From NCBI GenBank assembly GCA_963752585.1, contig CAVVYV010000004.1:1-64000 (forward strand): a DNA stretch of 64,000 nucleotides. The letters are read 5' to 3'. The stretch is from CAVVYV01 sp963752585 (GTDB lineage: Bacteria; Actinomycetota; Thermoleophilia; Solirubrobacterales; 70-9). This document shows positions 1 to 10,066 of this stretch, in pieces. Below the pieces are notes generated by a model. It saw only the letters and a list, made by a program, of their open reading frames with translations, did not search any database and was not told the DNA's origin. Position 1 is the first letter of the stretch; every line of letters begins with the position of its first letter. Position numbers and translations under genes: made by a program.

Positions 1-1781
1 GGAAGGCCCATCCCCAGCTCTCCCCGGAGCTTCGCGAGCTCCGCGCCGGCGAGCGACGGCGCGAAGGGGCCGACGAGGGCGATTCTCGTCCCCGCCGCGG
101 AGGTCGAGCCCGACCGCGAGCTCCGCCGCGGGTAGCTCGCCGACCATGCCGACGATCGGGGTCGGGTAGATCGGGCCCTCCTCGGTCTCGTTGTAGAGGG
201 AGACGTTGCCCCCGACCACCGGAATCCCGAGCTCGCGGCAGGCGTCCGCGAGCCCCGACACCGCCCGGTCAAGCTGCCAGGCGACGGTCGGCTTCTCGGG
301 GTTGCCGAAAATCAGGCAGTTGGTGAGGCCGAGCGGCTCGGCCCCGACGCAGGCGAGGTTCTGGGCGCATTCGAGCACCGCCTCGACCGTTCCAGCGTAG
401 GGGTCGCAGGCGACCCTGCGCCCGTTGCCGTCGATCGAGATCGCGATCGCACCCCCGGCTTCCGGCACCATCAGCACCGCGGCGTCGGCCGATTCGGGCC
501 GCCTAGCCGTCCGCGACCCGACAACCGAGTCGTACTGCTCGAAGGCCCAGCGCGCGGAGGCGACGTTCGGCGATCCGAGGAGAGCGAGCAGGATCGCCGA
601 GGGGTCGCCCTCGGCGAGCGTCGAGCGGTTCCCGTAGAGATCCACCCCTCTCGGTTCCCCCGGCTCGAGGTCATACAGCGGGCACCCGTCGACCAGGGCG
701 GCGACGGGCACATCGGCGACCTCGCTCTCGGCGTCGACGACCCGCAGGTGCCGTCGTCGGTGACCGCGCCGATCGCCGCGACCCCGGTCTGCCACCGCTC
801 GCAGGCCGCCACCACCTGCTCGAGCCTCCCCGGCTCGACCACCGCCAGCATCCGCTCCTGGGACTCGGAGATCATCACCTCGAACGCACCAGGTCCGGCT
901 CTCGCAGCGGACCGGCCGACGTCGATTTTGATCCCGACCCCGCCCTTGGATGCCATCTCCCCCGCCGAGGAAGTGAGACCGGCGGCGCCGAGGTCCTGAA
1001 GTGAGACGAGCAGCTCGCCCTGGAGCAGCTCCAGGCAGCAACCACAGGTTCCACTCCTCGAACGGGTCGCCGATCTGGACGCTCGGGCGCTTCGCGTCGT
1101 CGCCCGCCTCGAGCTCGGCGGAGGCGAGCACCGAGGCGCCGCCGATCCCGTCCCGTCCGGTCGAGGCGCCGATCAGGACGACGAGGTCGCCCCGGCCCGC
1201 GGCCGCCGAGCGCACCATCTCGTCGGTCTTCGCCAGCCCCACGCACATCGCGTTGATCAGGCAGTTGTGCTCGTAGGGCGGCTCGAAGCCGAGTTCGCCG
1301 CCGACGGTCGGCACCCCGATCGAGTCGCCGTAGTGGCCGATCCCGGCCACCGCCCCCTCCAGCAGGTAGCGAGAGCGCTCCGAGTCGAGCTCCGAAACGG
1401 AGGGAGTCGAGCACCGCGATCGGGCGGGCGCCGATCGCGAAGACGTCGCGGAGGATGCCGCCGACTCCGGTGGCGGCCCCCTGGAAGGGCTCGACCGCGC
1501 TCGGGTGGTTGTGCGACTCGACCTTGAAGGCGACCGCGTAGCCGTCGCCGATTCGACCGCACCGGCGTTCTCGCCCGGGCCGATCAGCACCCGCTCGCCC
1601 TCGGTCGGGAGCCGGCCGAGCAGCTTGCGGGAGTGCTTGTAGGCGCAGTGCTCCGACCAGAGCAGCGAGAACATCGCCAGCTCGATGTCGTTCGGCTCGC
1701 GCCCGAGCAGCTCGATGATCCGGGCGTACTCGTCGTCGGTGAGGCCGAGCTCCCGGTGCCTGACTCGGCGACGGGGCTCAC
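1..1781 (-). CDS. purL: Phosphoribosylformylglycinamidine synthase subunit PurL (3' end beyond window, frameshifted)
   Basis: Catalyses the ATP-dependent amidation of FGAR to FGAM in purine synthesis, using ammonia supplied by PurQ in a PurL-PurQ-PurS complex in the cytosol. The minus-strand translation shows SEHCAYKHSRKLLGRLP near the start, then ESHNHPSAVEPFQGAATG, VMISESQERMLAVVEPG and VVGGNVSLYNETEEGPIYP, all typical of small-type PurL. The GTG start at 1781 overlaps the purQ stop in a GTGA. The frame changes near 1755, 1555, 1400, 1040, 900, 740 and 95, most simply from single-base errors. The gene runs off the left edge, so its C-terminal part is not seen. The family is certain; exact codons at the joins are not. 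Confidence 0.9.
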
Positions 1782-2442
1782 GCGTGCGCGGGCTGGGCGG
1801 CCATCGCCTTGAACAGGGCGAGACCGTCGTCGGACCCGGTGAGCGGATCGACGGCGTGCTCGGGGTGCGGCATCAGGCCGAGCACGTTGCCCGCCTCGTT
1901 GGTGACCCCGGCGATCTCCCGCATCGATCCGTTCGGGTTGTGGCCCGGGGCGTAGCGGAAGGCGACCTGGCCGGCGGCCTCGATCGCGTCCAGATCCTCC
2001 TCCGGCGCGAAGTAGCGGCCGGTCATGTGCTTGACCGGGATCGAGAGTCGGTCCCCGGCTCGAGCTCGCGGCTGAAGAGCGAATCCGACTCCTCCGCGAT
2101 CACCTCGACCTGGCGGCAGACGAAGCGAAGCCCCTCGTTCGGCAGCAGGGCGCCGGGCAGCAGGCCCGCCTCGCAGAGCACCTGAAAGCCGTTGCAGATG
2201 CCGAGCACCGGGCCGCCGTCGCTCGGCGAAGGCGGCGACCGCCTCCATCGCCGGCGAGAAGCGCGCGATCGCGCCCGCCCGCAGGTAGTCGCCGTAGGAG
2301 AAGCCGCCCGGGACGACGACCCGTCGAGACCGGAGAGGTCGGTCTCCTCGTGCCAGACGAGCCGCGCCCCGCCGACCCGCTCGCAGGCGGCGAGCGCGTC
2401 GCGCTCGTCGCAAGAGCCCGGGAACTGGAGGACGCCGATCAC
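1778..2442 (-). CDS. purQ: Phosphoribosylformylglycinamidine synthase glutaminase subunit PurQ (frameshifted)
   Basis: Class I glutamine amidotransferase that hydrolyses glutamine and passes ammonia to PurL. It opens with MIGVLQFPGSCDERDALAA, followed by VVPGGFSYGDYLRAGAIAR and the nucleophile elbow GICNGFQVLCEAG with the catalytic Cys. The C-terminal part carries HNPNGSMREIAGV and LGLMPHPEHAVDP, the latter with the catalytic His and Glu. The GTG start overlaps the purS stop (GTGA), and the end overlaps the purL start the same way, so purS-purQ-purL are translationally coupled. Frame changes near 2320, 2220 and 2055 split the protein. Its length of about 221 residues is normal. Confidence 0.93.
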
Positions 2443-2665
2443 TTCCCGTTCGTGACGATCTCGAAGTCCTCGATCAGCGGGTTGGCGAGCAGCTTCTCGC
2501 AGAGGGCCGGGAGCGAATCCGGATCGTCGGTCTCGAGCTCGACCAGCCGGCCCACCCGAACGTCGTGGACGCCGTCGAAGCCGAGCGCCGGCAGCGCCCG
2601 CTCGACCGCCTTGCCCTGGGGTCGAGGATCCCCTCCTTCGGGCGGATCAGCACCTTCGCCTTCAC
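2439..2665 (-). CDS. purS: Phosphoribosylformylglycinamidine synthase subunit PurS (frameshifted)
   Basis: Small dimeric protein that bridges PurL and PurQ in the FGAM synthase complex. From the GTG at 2665, four bases after the purC stop, the translation reads KAKVLIRPKEGILDP, then after a one-base shift near 2620 AVERALPALGFDGVHDV, VGRLVELETDD and LLANPLIEDFEIVTNGK. About 76 residues is normal for PurS. The stop overlaps the purQ start. The protein is easily missed because it is short and its frame is broken in the first third. Confidence 0.86.
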
Positions 2666-2669
2666 CAGG

Positions 2670-3529
2670 TCAGCGGTAGCGGCAGTCCAGGCTGCGGCCG
2701 GTGATCCGCTCGTAGGCCTCGACGTACTTGGCGCGGGTGTTCGCGACCACTTCCGGCGGCAGCTCGGCGGGGCGGGTGTGGTCCCAGCCGATCGAGCCAG
2801 TCGCGGACGTACTGCTTGTCGAACGAGGCCTGGGCGCGGCCCGGCTCGTACTCGTCGGAGGGCCAGAACCGCGACGAGTCGGGGGTCAGGACTTCGTCGC
2901 CGAGGACGATTCGGCGCCCGGCGAGCTGCCGAACTCGAACTTGGTGTCGGCGAGGATGATGCCGCGCTCGGCCGCGTGGTCGGCGGCCGCGCCGGTAGAG
3001 CTCGATCGAGATCCGGCGCAGCTCCTCCATCAGCGGCCGGGCGCCGATGATCTCGACGGCTCGGTCGAAGTCGATGTTCTCGTCGTGCTCCCCCAGCTCG
3101 GCCTTGGTCGCCGGGGTGAAGATCGGCTCGCGCAGCTTCTCGGACTCCTGCAGCCGTCCGGCAGCGCGATCCCGCAGACCGCGCCGGTCTCCTGGTACTC
3201 CCGCCAGCCCGAACCCGAGAGGTAGCCGCGGACCACGCACTCGACCGGGTACATCTCGAGCTTCCTGACCCGCATGCCCGCGGCCCTCGGCCTCGGGCGG
3301 CACGTCCTCGGAGATGAAGTGGTTCGGGACGATGTCGCCGGTCAGCTCGAACCAGAAGAGGGACATCTGGGTCAGCACATTGCCCTTGTCGGGGATCGCC
3401 GTCGGGCAGGATCACGTCGTAGACCGAGATGCGGTCCGAGGCGACCATCAGCAGGTCGCCGTCGAGCTCGTAGATCTCGCGGACCTTGCCCGATGAGTGC
3501 AGCTTCAGATTTGCCAGCGCGGTCGTCAT
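2670..3529 (-). CDS. purC: Phosphoribosylaminoimidazole-succinocarboxamide synthase PurC (frameshifted)
   Basis: SAICAR synthetase joins CAIR and aspartate with ATP hydrolysis. The ATG at 3529 gives MTTALANLKLHSSGKVREI, then LLMVASDRISVYDVILP, the standard PurC N-terminus. Other frames supply SLFWFELTGDIVPNHFIS, KLEMYPVECVVRGYLSGSG (the substrate-binding core), and finally ITGRSLDCRYR before the stop. Breaks lie near 3400, 3285, 3160, 2985 and 2800. It heads the purC-purS-purQ-purL unit, separated from the other pur genes by the P450 and the small thioredoxin-fold gene. About 286 residues, normal for the bacterial enzyme. Confidence 0.93.
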
Positions 3530-3617
3530 CCCCGAGCCGATGCTAACAACGGCGTCCGCCTTCCGCTGAAGCCGCCCGAGTGTCCCATTTGCGCTGTTTG
3601 CGGACTAGATCCAGCGC

Positions 3618-4965
3618 ATGTCGCTGCCACCCGGGCCCAGGGCTCCCGCCGCGCTGGAGCTACCGTCGATCCCGCACTCCTGTGGAATACCTGGAGAGGG
3701 TGCCGGCGGGAGTTCGGCGACACGTTCACCGTTGCACGGCCGCCCTCGGAACGCTGGTCTTCGTCTCCAACCCCGCCTCGATCAAGTCCGGCCTTCGGCG
3801 CCGGGATCGAGTTCACCGATCGCGGCCGGGACGGAACCTGATGCTCGCTCAGTTGCTCGGGCAGCGCACTCGCTGCTTCTGCTCGCCGGGCGAGGACCAC
3901 CGGCGCCGGCGCAAGCTGATGATGCCTCCCTTCCACGGCGCGCGGATGCAGGCTTACGAGCGCATGATCGAGCAGGCGACGGAGCGCGAGGTCGCCGTGC
4001 TGGCGGCTGGGATCGCGCCTTCCCACTGCATTCGAGCATGCAGGTGATGACGCTCGAGGTGATGCTGCGCGCGGTCTTCGGCGTCTCGGGGAGAGCCGCC
4101 GTGACGAGCTGAGCGAGGGCGGCTGGTCGGCCATCCTGGGGGCCGACGGACTCTGCCGCTGGCGTTCGGGCTGATGATCCCGGGCCTGCGCGAGCTGCCG
4201 CCGCTGGCGCCGGCTCGGCGCGGCCTTTGCTCGAGACCGGAAGAGCTGCTGGCGGCGGAGATCGCCGACCGTCGGGCCGATCAGGGCTCGAGCGAGCGCG
4301 ACGACATCCTCTCGATGCTGGTCGCCGCCCGCGACGAAAAGGGCGAGGCGATGGACGACGCGCGAAATGCGCGACCAGCTGATGACGCTGCTGCTGGCGG
4401 GGCACGAGACCACGGCGACGGCGCTCGCCTGGGCCTTCGACCTGCTCTTTCGAGACCCGGAGGCGATGTTCGCGCCTTCGGGCCGAGGTCGAGAGGATGA
4501 GACCGACTACCTCGAGGCCGTGATCGAAGAGACGCTGCGGGTGCGGCCGGTCGTTCCCTTCAACGGGCGCGAGCTGCAGCGAGCCGATGACGCTTGGCGG
4601 ACACGAGCTGCCGGACGGGCGACCGTCGTGATGGCGGGGATCTACCTGGCCCACACGACGCGACGACCTTATCCGGATCCCTACGCCTTCCGCCCCGAGC
4701 GCTTCCTCGACGGTGACCCTCGGAGACCTACAGCTGGATCCCGTTCGGGGGCGGCACCCGGCGCTGCATCGGCGCCGCCTTCGCCAAGCTCGAGATGAGG
4801 ATGGTCCTGCGGACCGTCCTGCGGAGCGGTCGAGCTGCGCACCGGCAAGCGACGGAGCCCGAGCAGATCGTGCGCCGCAACATCACGCTCGCACCGCGTC
4901 ACGGGATGCCCGCGGTGGTGTCGCGGCGCTGCGATCGAGTCCCCGACCTCGGACAGGTAGTCTAG
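3618..4965 (+). CDS. Cytochrome P450 (heavily frameshifted)
   Basis: Haem monooxygenase of the bacterial soluble CYP type; its substrate cannot be told. Pieces in three frames join in order: RREFGDTFTVA, RRRRKLMMPPFHGARMQAYE (C-helix region), the I-helix oxygen-binding motif AGHETTATALAWAFDLLFRD near 4400, the ExxR motif EETLRVRPVVPF near 4530, FRPERFLDG near 4690, and the Cys-ligand loop FGGGTRRCIGAAFAK near 4750. Start ATG at 3618 and stop TAG at 4965 give about 449 residues, normal for the family. It transcribes against the flanking pur genes and converges on the next gene. At least eight frame breaks occur, denser than in its neighbours, so true decay cannot be excluded. Confidence 0.87.
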
Positions 4966-5263
4966 CTCGCGCGAATCTCGGGCTGGCCTCGGGATGCTCG
5001 CGCGCCCAGTCGACGATCCTGGCTCGAGTCCGAGATCACCGTGCCGTCGTCGAGCACCAGCACCGGCACCTCGTTGGTCCCGCTCAGCTCCTTGACCTCG
5101 GCGCGGTCCCTGTCGCGGCTGGCCAGGTCCAGGGGGCGAGCCGGTAGCCCTAACGGTCGCAGCTCGTACTCGTAGCCGGCCTCGTCGAGCGCCTTCGCGG
5201 CCCGCCCGCATGGGTGGCCGAGCGGCCAGGCGCCTTCTTCTGCCCGCAGGTGTAGAGGATCAC
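4962..5263 (-). CDS. Small thioredoxin-fold protein, GST N-terminal/glutaredoxin-like (frameshifted)
   Basis: From a GTG at 5263 the minus strand reads VILYTCGQKKAP, then CGRAAKALDEAGYEYELRP, VKELSGTNEVPVLVLDDG and TVISDSSQIVDWAREHPEA. That is the beta-alpha-beta core plus the cis-Pro strand (VPVLVL) of a glutathione-S-transferase N-terminal or glutaredoxin domain, about 100 residues with no helical C-terminal domain visible. A thiol-disulphide or conjugation role is inferred from the fold. As sequenced, the upstream purB frame runs straight into it; a one-base shift near 5290 separates them. The 3' end overlaps the P450 end and is uncertain (4962, or 4883 in another frame). Confidence 0.58.
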
Positions 5264-5288
5264 GGCGGGAGCATCCCCCGGTCCGAGC

Positions 5289-6570
5289 CTACCCGAATCG
5301 TCCAGGCGGGCGATCACCTCGGGCACGTGCTCCAGGTAGGCGTCGTAGTCGAAGACCGCATCGAGGTCGAGCTCCGGCGCCGCCTTCCCGATCAGCTCGC
5401 GGAAGTCGGTGCCCTCGTCCCAGGCGCGCTGGGCGTTCTCCTGGACCACCCGGTAGGCGTCGTCGCGGCTCATCCCCGACTCGACCAGCGCGGTCAGCGC
5501 CCGCTGGCTGAACAGAGCGCCATGGGTGAGCTCCAGGTTCTCGCGCATCCGCTCGGTGTGGACAGTCATCCCCTCGACCAGGTGGTGGCCAGGTGCTGCA
5601 TGTAGTCGAGCGCGATCGTCGCGTCGGGCAGGACGACGCGCTCGGCGCCGGAGTGGGAGATGTCGCGCTCGTGCCAGAGGGCGACGTTCTCGAACCCGAC
5701 CTGTGCGTAGCCGCGCAGCACCCGCGCCAGGCCGCAGATCCGCTCGGCGATGATCGGGTTGCGCTTGTGGGGCATCGCCGATGAGCCCTTCTGCCCGGCG
5801 CCGAACGGCTCCTCGACCTCGCGAACCTCGGTGCGCTGCAGGTTGCGGATCTCGGTCGCGAAGCGTTCGAGCCCGGCGCCGGCGATCGCGATCGCGGCGA
5901 GCAACGACGGCGTGGCGGTCGCGCGGCACGACCTGGGTGGAGACGTCCTCGCGCGCCAGGCCGAGCGTGTCCATCACCCGCGCCTCGACCGCGGGCGGGA
6001 CCGAGGCGTAGGTGCCGACCGCGCCCGAGAGCTTGCCGACGGCGAGCTGCTCGAAGGCGTCCTCGAGCCTCGCCAGGTTGCGGTCGGCCTCGAAGGCGAA
6101 GCCGGCGAGGCGCAGGCCGAAGGTGGTCGGCTCGGCATGGACGCCGTGGGTGCGCCCGACGCAGAGGGTGTCGGCGTGCTCGCGGGCGCGCGCGACCAGG
6201 GCGTCGCGGTAGGCGCGCGGCCCCCGCGACGATGATCGCGCCGGCCTCGCGGAGCTGCAGGGCGAGCGCGGTGTCGAGAACGTCGGAGGAGGTGAGCCCG
6301 TAGTGGAGCCAGCGGCCCGTGCTCGCCGATCGACTCGGCGACGACGTCGACGAACGCGGCGACGTCGTGGCCGGTGGTTCGCTCGCGCTCCTCGACCGCC
6401 TCGACGGTGAACGCGCCTCGCTCGCGGCAGTGCCGCGCGGCGTCCGCCGGCACGACGCCCTCGGCCGCCCAGGCGTCGGTGGCCGCCAGCTCGACCTCGA
6501 GCCAGGCCTCCATCCGGCGCTGCTCGGTCCAGACGGCGCCGATCTCCTCCCGTGTGTAGCGGGGGATCAC
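5289..6570 (-). CDS. purB: Adenylosuccinate lyase PurB (frameshifted)
   Basis: Cleaves SAICAR to AICAR and adenylosuccinate to AMP, releasing fumarate; a homotetramer of the fumarase/aspartase superfamily. The GTG at 6570 gives MIPRYTREEIGAVWTEQRR, then LEVELAATDAWAAEG and ERTTGHDVAAFVDVVAE (substrate-binding THD-type region). The family signature GSSAMPHKRNPI, containing the flexible catalytic loop Ser, lies near 5770, followed by ALWHERDISHSGAERVVLPD. Frame breaks fall near 6315, 6215, 5930 and 5590. Length is about 427 residues, normal. It follows purE with about 30 bases between and belongs to the GYD-purD-purE-purB unit. The stop at 5289 requires a one-base correction. Confidence 0.93.
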
Positions 6571-6599
6571 GTACTGATTCTGACGGCGGGGCAGATCGC

Positions 6600-7069
6600 C
6601 TAGGCGTTGATGATCCGGACGGCCAGCAATCCTGCGTTTTTGGCGCCGTCGATGGCCACGCAGGCGACCGGGACGCCCGGAGGCATCTGAACCGCGGAGA
6701 GCAGCGCGTCGAGCCCGCCGAGGTTCTTGCCCGAGATCGGCACCCCGATCACCGGCAGGTCGGTGTGGGCGGCGGCGAAGCCGGGCAGCGCCGCCGACAT
6801 CCCGGCGCCCGCGATGATCACCTTCAGCCCCCGCATCCGGGCGTTGGTGCAGTAGTCGCGGGTCGCATCGGGATCGCGGTGGGCGCTCAGCACCCGGACC
6901 TCGTAGCGGATCCCGTGCTCGTGGAGGGCCTCGCCGGCGGGCTGCATCTTGGGCTTGTCGTTCTTCGAGCCCATGATGATCCCGACCAGCGGCGCGTCGA
7001 CCTCGATCTCCTCGAACGCCTCCTCGACCTGCGGGCATCGTCGCGCGGCTCGGCCTCGGCGCTCGCCAT
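6600..7069 (-). CDS. purE: N5-carboxyaminoimidazole ribonucleotide mutase PurE
   Basis: Class I PurE moves the carboxyl group of N5-CAIR to give CAIR. The translation shows VGIIMGSKNDKPKMQPAGE (the GS-x-SD-type phosphate loop), VRVLSAHRDPDAT with the catalytic His, AGAGMSAALPGFAAAHTDLP, and PVIGVPISGKNLGGLDALLS. The ATG at 7069 sits just after a possible purD end and needs a one-base shift near 7035 to enter the long frame; without it the frame fuses to purD. No separate PurK is seen in this window. About 156 residues, normal. Confidence 0.92.
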
Positions 7070-7116
7070 CAGGTCTCGATCGTCTCCATCGTCTTCCTCT
7101 CGTCCTGATCCGTGCG

Positions 7117-8391
7117 TCAGCCGACCGCTGCTCGACCGCGCGGTCGGCGATGTCGGTCCGCATCTGCCTGCCCTCGAAGCTGATCTGCTCAGCCGCATCG
7201 TAGGCCCGCCGTCGGGCGTCAGCCGCGGTCGGCCCGAGCCCGGTGACGTTCAGCACCCGGCCCCCGGCGGTGACGATCTCGCCGTCGCGCGCGCGGTCCC
7301 GGCGTGGGTGATCTCCACACCCTCGGTCGCCGCCGCCTCGTCGAGGCCCGCGATCACGTCTCCCTTCGACGACGACGCCGGATAGCCGGCCGAGGCGAGG
7401 ACCACGGTCACCGCCCAGCCGTCGTCGAACTCGGCCCGGGCCCGGCGAGGCCGCCTCCTCGCGCGAGGCGAGGCAGAGCTCGAGCAGGTCGGAGCGCAGC
7501 CGCGGCAGCACCGCCTGGGTCTCGGGATCGCCGAAGCGGCAGTTGTACTCGAGCACCCGGGGACCCTCGGCGGTCATCATCAACCCCGCATAGAGAACCC
7601 CGCGGTAGGGGGTGCCGCGGTTGGCCATCGCCTCGACGATCGGGCGGTGGACGGAGTCGGCGAGCCGCTCGATCTCGGCGTCGCCGAAGCCCGGCACCGG
7701 CGAGTAGCTGCCCATCCCGCCCGTGTTCGGCCCCTTGTCGCCGTCGCCGATCCGCTTGTAGTCCTGGGCCGGGGCCAGCGGCACGACGTTCTCGCCGTCG
7801 CAGAGCGCCAGCAGGGAGAGCTCCTCGCCCTCGAGGAACTCCTCCAGGATCACCTCGGTCTCGCCGAAGCGGCGCTCGGTGAAGAAGATGTCGGCGGCCT
7901 CGCGCGCCTCGGCCTCCGACGCGCAGATGATCACGCCCTTGCCGGCCGCGAGCCCGTCGGCCTTCAGCACCGCCGGGTAGGAGGCGCCGGCGATCTGCGC
8001 CAGCGCCTCCTCGTGGTTGCGGAGCACCGTGTGCGGGGCGGTTGGAACCCCCGCCTGCTCCATCAGCTCCTTGGCGAACAGCTTCGAGCCCTCGATCTCC
8101 GCCGCGTCGGCGCTCGGCCCGAAGGCGGCGATGCCCTCGTCCTCGAGCGCGTCGACGAGCCCGGCGACCAGCGGCGCCTCGGGACCGACGACGACGAGAT
8201 CGACGCCCTCGTCGCGAGCCGCCGTCGACCAGAGCGGAGATCTCGCCGGCGCCGATGTCGAGGCAGCGCGCGTCGGCGGCGATCCCGGCGTTGCCGGGCG
8301 CGCAGAGCACCTCGGGGGCCTGCGCCGAGCGCCCGAGCGCGCGCACGATCGCGTGCTCGCGCCCTCCGCCGCCGACGACGAGGACCCTCAA
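7117..8391 (-). CDS. purD: Phosphoribosylamine-glycine ligase PurD (frameshifted)
   Basis: GAR synthetase, an ATP-grasp enzyme that joins phosphoribosylamine and glycine. A TTG at 8391 starts MRVLVVGGGGREHAIVRAL (N-terminal dinucleotide-like loop). The ATP-grasp core follows: SYPAVLKADGLAAGKGVII, VILEEFLEGEELSLLAL, DGDKGPNTGGMGSYSP and VLEYNCRFGDPETQAVLPR, with Glu and Asn metal ligands. The tail AAEQISFEGRQMRTDIADR is the usual PurD ending. The TTG overlaps the GYD gene's TGA (TTGA). Breaks occur near 8220, 7430 and 7300. The stop is uncertain because one frame runs on into purE; 7117 is the first plausible TGA after the conserved tail. Confidence 0.92.
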
Positions 8392-8668
8392 AGAGCCTTC
8401 GCCAGTCCTCGGCCGGGAGCGCCGCCAGCGTCTGGCTGCTCATCGTTCCGCGCGAGCCGAGCTCCACCGAGACCTTCGCCATCGTCTGGGTGTCGGGGGC
8501 CTCGACCACGGTGATGAAGTCGTACTGGCCGAGCATCGCCCACTGGTCCTTGACCTTGACGCCGAGCTGCTCGACCTCCTTGTTCACCTCCTGGACGCGG
8601 GAGGGGTTGTTCTTCAGCGTCTGGACGCCCTCGGAGGTCAGGTTCGTGAGCATGATGTAGTCGGGCAT
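8388..8668 (-). CDS. GYD-domain protein coupled to purD
   Basis: A protein of about 93 residues reading MPDYIMLTNLTSEGVQTLK, VKVKDQWAMLGQYDFITVVE and SSQTLAALPAEDWRRL. This matches the GYD family of small ferredoxin-like-fold proteins common in actinobacteria and archaea, whose function is unknown. The start ATG at 8668 has a strong GGAG ribosome site eight bases upstream. The stop overlaps the TTG of purD (TTGA) if one missing base is allowed near the end, so it heads the purD-purE-purB unit. Co-transcription suggests a link to purine metabolism, but nothing in the sequence shows what it does. Confidence 0.82.
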
Positions 8669-8734
8669 GGGTATCACCTCTCCTTTGTGTTCGAATTGCC
8701 TCTGATCCCTCTTTCTTTCATTTTCGCCGCCCGC

Positions 8735-9409
8735 GTGCAATCCGGCCCGGGCGTCCGCGAGAGCGGCGATGATCGGGCGATCGAGGGCCACCCGATCTTC
8801 GCCCGCTTCTACGACCGGATGCTCGCCACGGCCGAGCGACCGGCCTCGCCGAGATGCGCCGTGAGCTGCTCGCCGGGGCCTCCGGCCGCACCCTCGAGCT
8901 GGGGGCGGGTATCGGCCACAACCTGCCCCTCTACACCGATCGGGTCAGCGAGCTGGTCCTGAGCGAGCCGGACCCGCACATGGCCCGGCGGCTGCGGGAG
9001 CGGCTCGAGAGCAAGCCGCCGGCGCCGCGCGGGTCGAGGTGATCGAGGCCCGGCCGAGGACCTGCCCTTCGACGACGGCAGCTTCGACACCGTCGTCTCC
9101 ACCCTGGTCTTCTGCACGGTCGAGGATCCGCAGCGAGCGCTGGCGGAGGCCCGCCGGGTGCTGGTCGAGGGTGGCCCGCTGCTCTTCGTCGAGCACGTGC
9201 GCGAGCGAGAGCCGGCGTCTGGCCTGGTGGCAGGACCGGCTCGAGCGGCCCTGGGGCTTCTTCACCGGCGGCTGCCATCCCAACCGCCCCACCGAGCAGA
9301 CCCTGGCCGACGCCGGCTTCTGGATCGAGCGCCTCGACCGCGACCGCCTGCCGGCGGTGCCGCGGATAGCCAGGCCGCTGATCCGGGGCGTCGCCCGCCG
9401 GCCGACTGA
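8735..9409 (+). CDS. Class I SAM-dependent methyltransferase (frameshifted)
   Basis: Frames join to give AIEGHPIFARFYDRMLATAE, then SGRTLELGAGIGHNLPLYT (motif I, SAM-binding glycine loop), LSEPDPHMARRLRERLES (motif II acidic end), EDLPFDDGSFDTVVSTLVFC (motif IV), RALAEARRVLVEGGPLLFVE and RPWGFFTGGCHPNRPTEQTL. This is the UbiE/COQ5-like group acting on small molecules or lipids; the substrate is unknown. It diverges from the GYD gene, with 66 bases between starts. The start is a guess (GTG at 8735). The end is 9409 with a final frame correction, or 9461 without. Frame breaks lie near 8845, 9030 and 9215. Confidence 0.82.
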
Positions 9410-10066
9410 GCAAAGACAGGCGGGCGCGCTACCTGCAGGGCTCAGTCGAGTGTGCGGCTGACAGGGCGGGGCGCGGGGCGCCGCGCGACAGGAGGCGGGG
9501 CCGAGGCGGGCCGGGGGCAGACAGCGCGGGCGCAGGACGGCCAGAGCGGCCCGCGAGACGGCGCGCCAGGGAGCGACGACTGCGGCGAGCGCCGCGCGCC
9601 GCCGCGCGGCGGCGTCGCCTCGGCTCGGAGCCGCTGCGGGCGCAATCAGGCGGTGGCGAGCGCGGCCCCTCGACCTGCGCGCGGGCTCAGGATCCGGTCC
9701 TGGCCACAGCGCCGCGGCCCGGAGAGCGACCGGCGGGAGCAGCGGGGCGGAGCCGGGCGGGGAGGAGCGCGCGGCGGCGCGCGGAACCCGGGGCGAGGCC
9801 GGAGGCGGCGGAGGCCGCGGCGGAGGCCGGGGGGCGCGCCGCGCCGCCGCGGCGCGGCGACCCCGACGCTCGACCGGGGGCCGGCGCGGCCGGCGCGGCG
9901 GCGGAGGAGCGTGCGCCGTCGCGCCCCATCTCGCTGGTGCGGCGGTGTCGATCAGTACCGTGAGCACCCGTCCTCGCGCTGTGGGAGCGTTGCCGCGGGA
10001 TCCGGTCGCTCGCATCAGACGGGTCGCGCTACTGCCGGTCCCCGCGCGCCTGCGCCGCCGCGCGCC
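9410..10066. other. Very GC-rich stretch without a convincing gene
   Basis: About 650 bases between the methyltransferase and the end of the transglycosylase gene. The base composition is extreme: nearly all G and C with long purine-rich runs. Every open frame translates to Arg/Pro/Ala/Gly-rich sequence without hydrophobic cores or family motifs. No ribosome site, tRNA or clear terminator stands out. It could be a spacer, a decayed gene, or a region of poor base calling. Confidence 0.5.

Noticed and set aside
1..1781. purL as a pseudogene because of seven frame breaks.
   Set aside because: The same error pattern hits many essential genes in the window, and conserved residues are all kept across the breaks; sequencing error is simpler.
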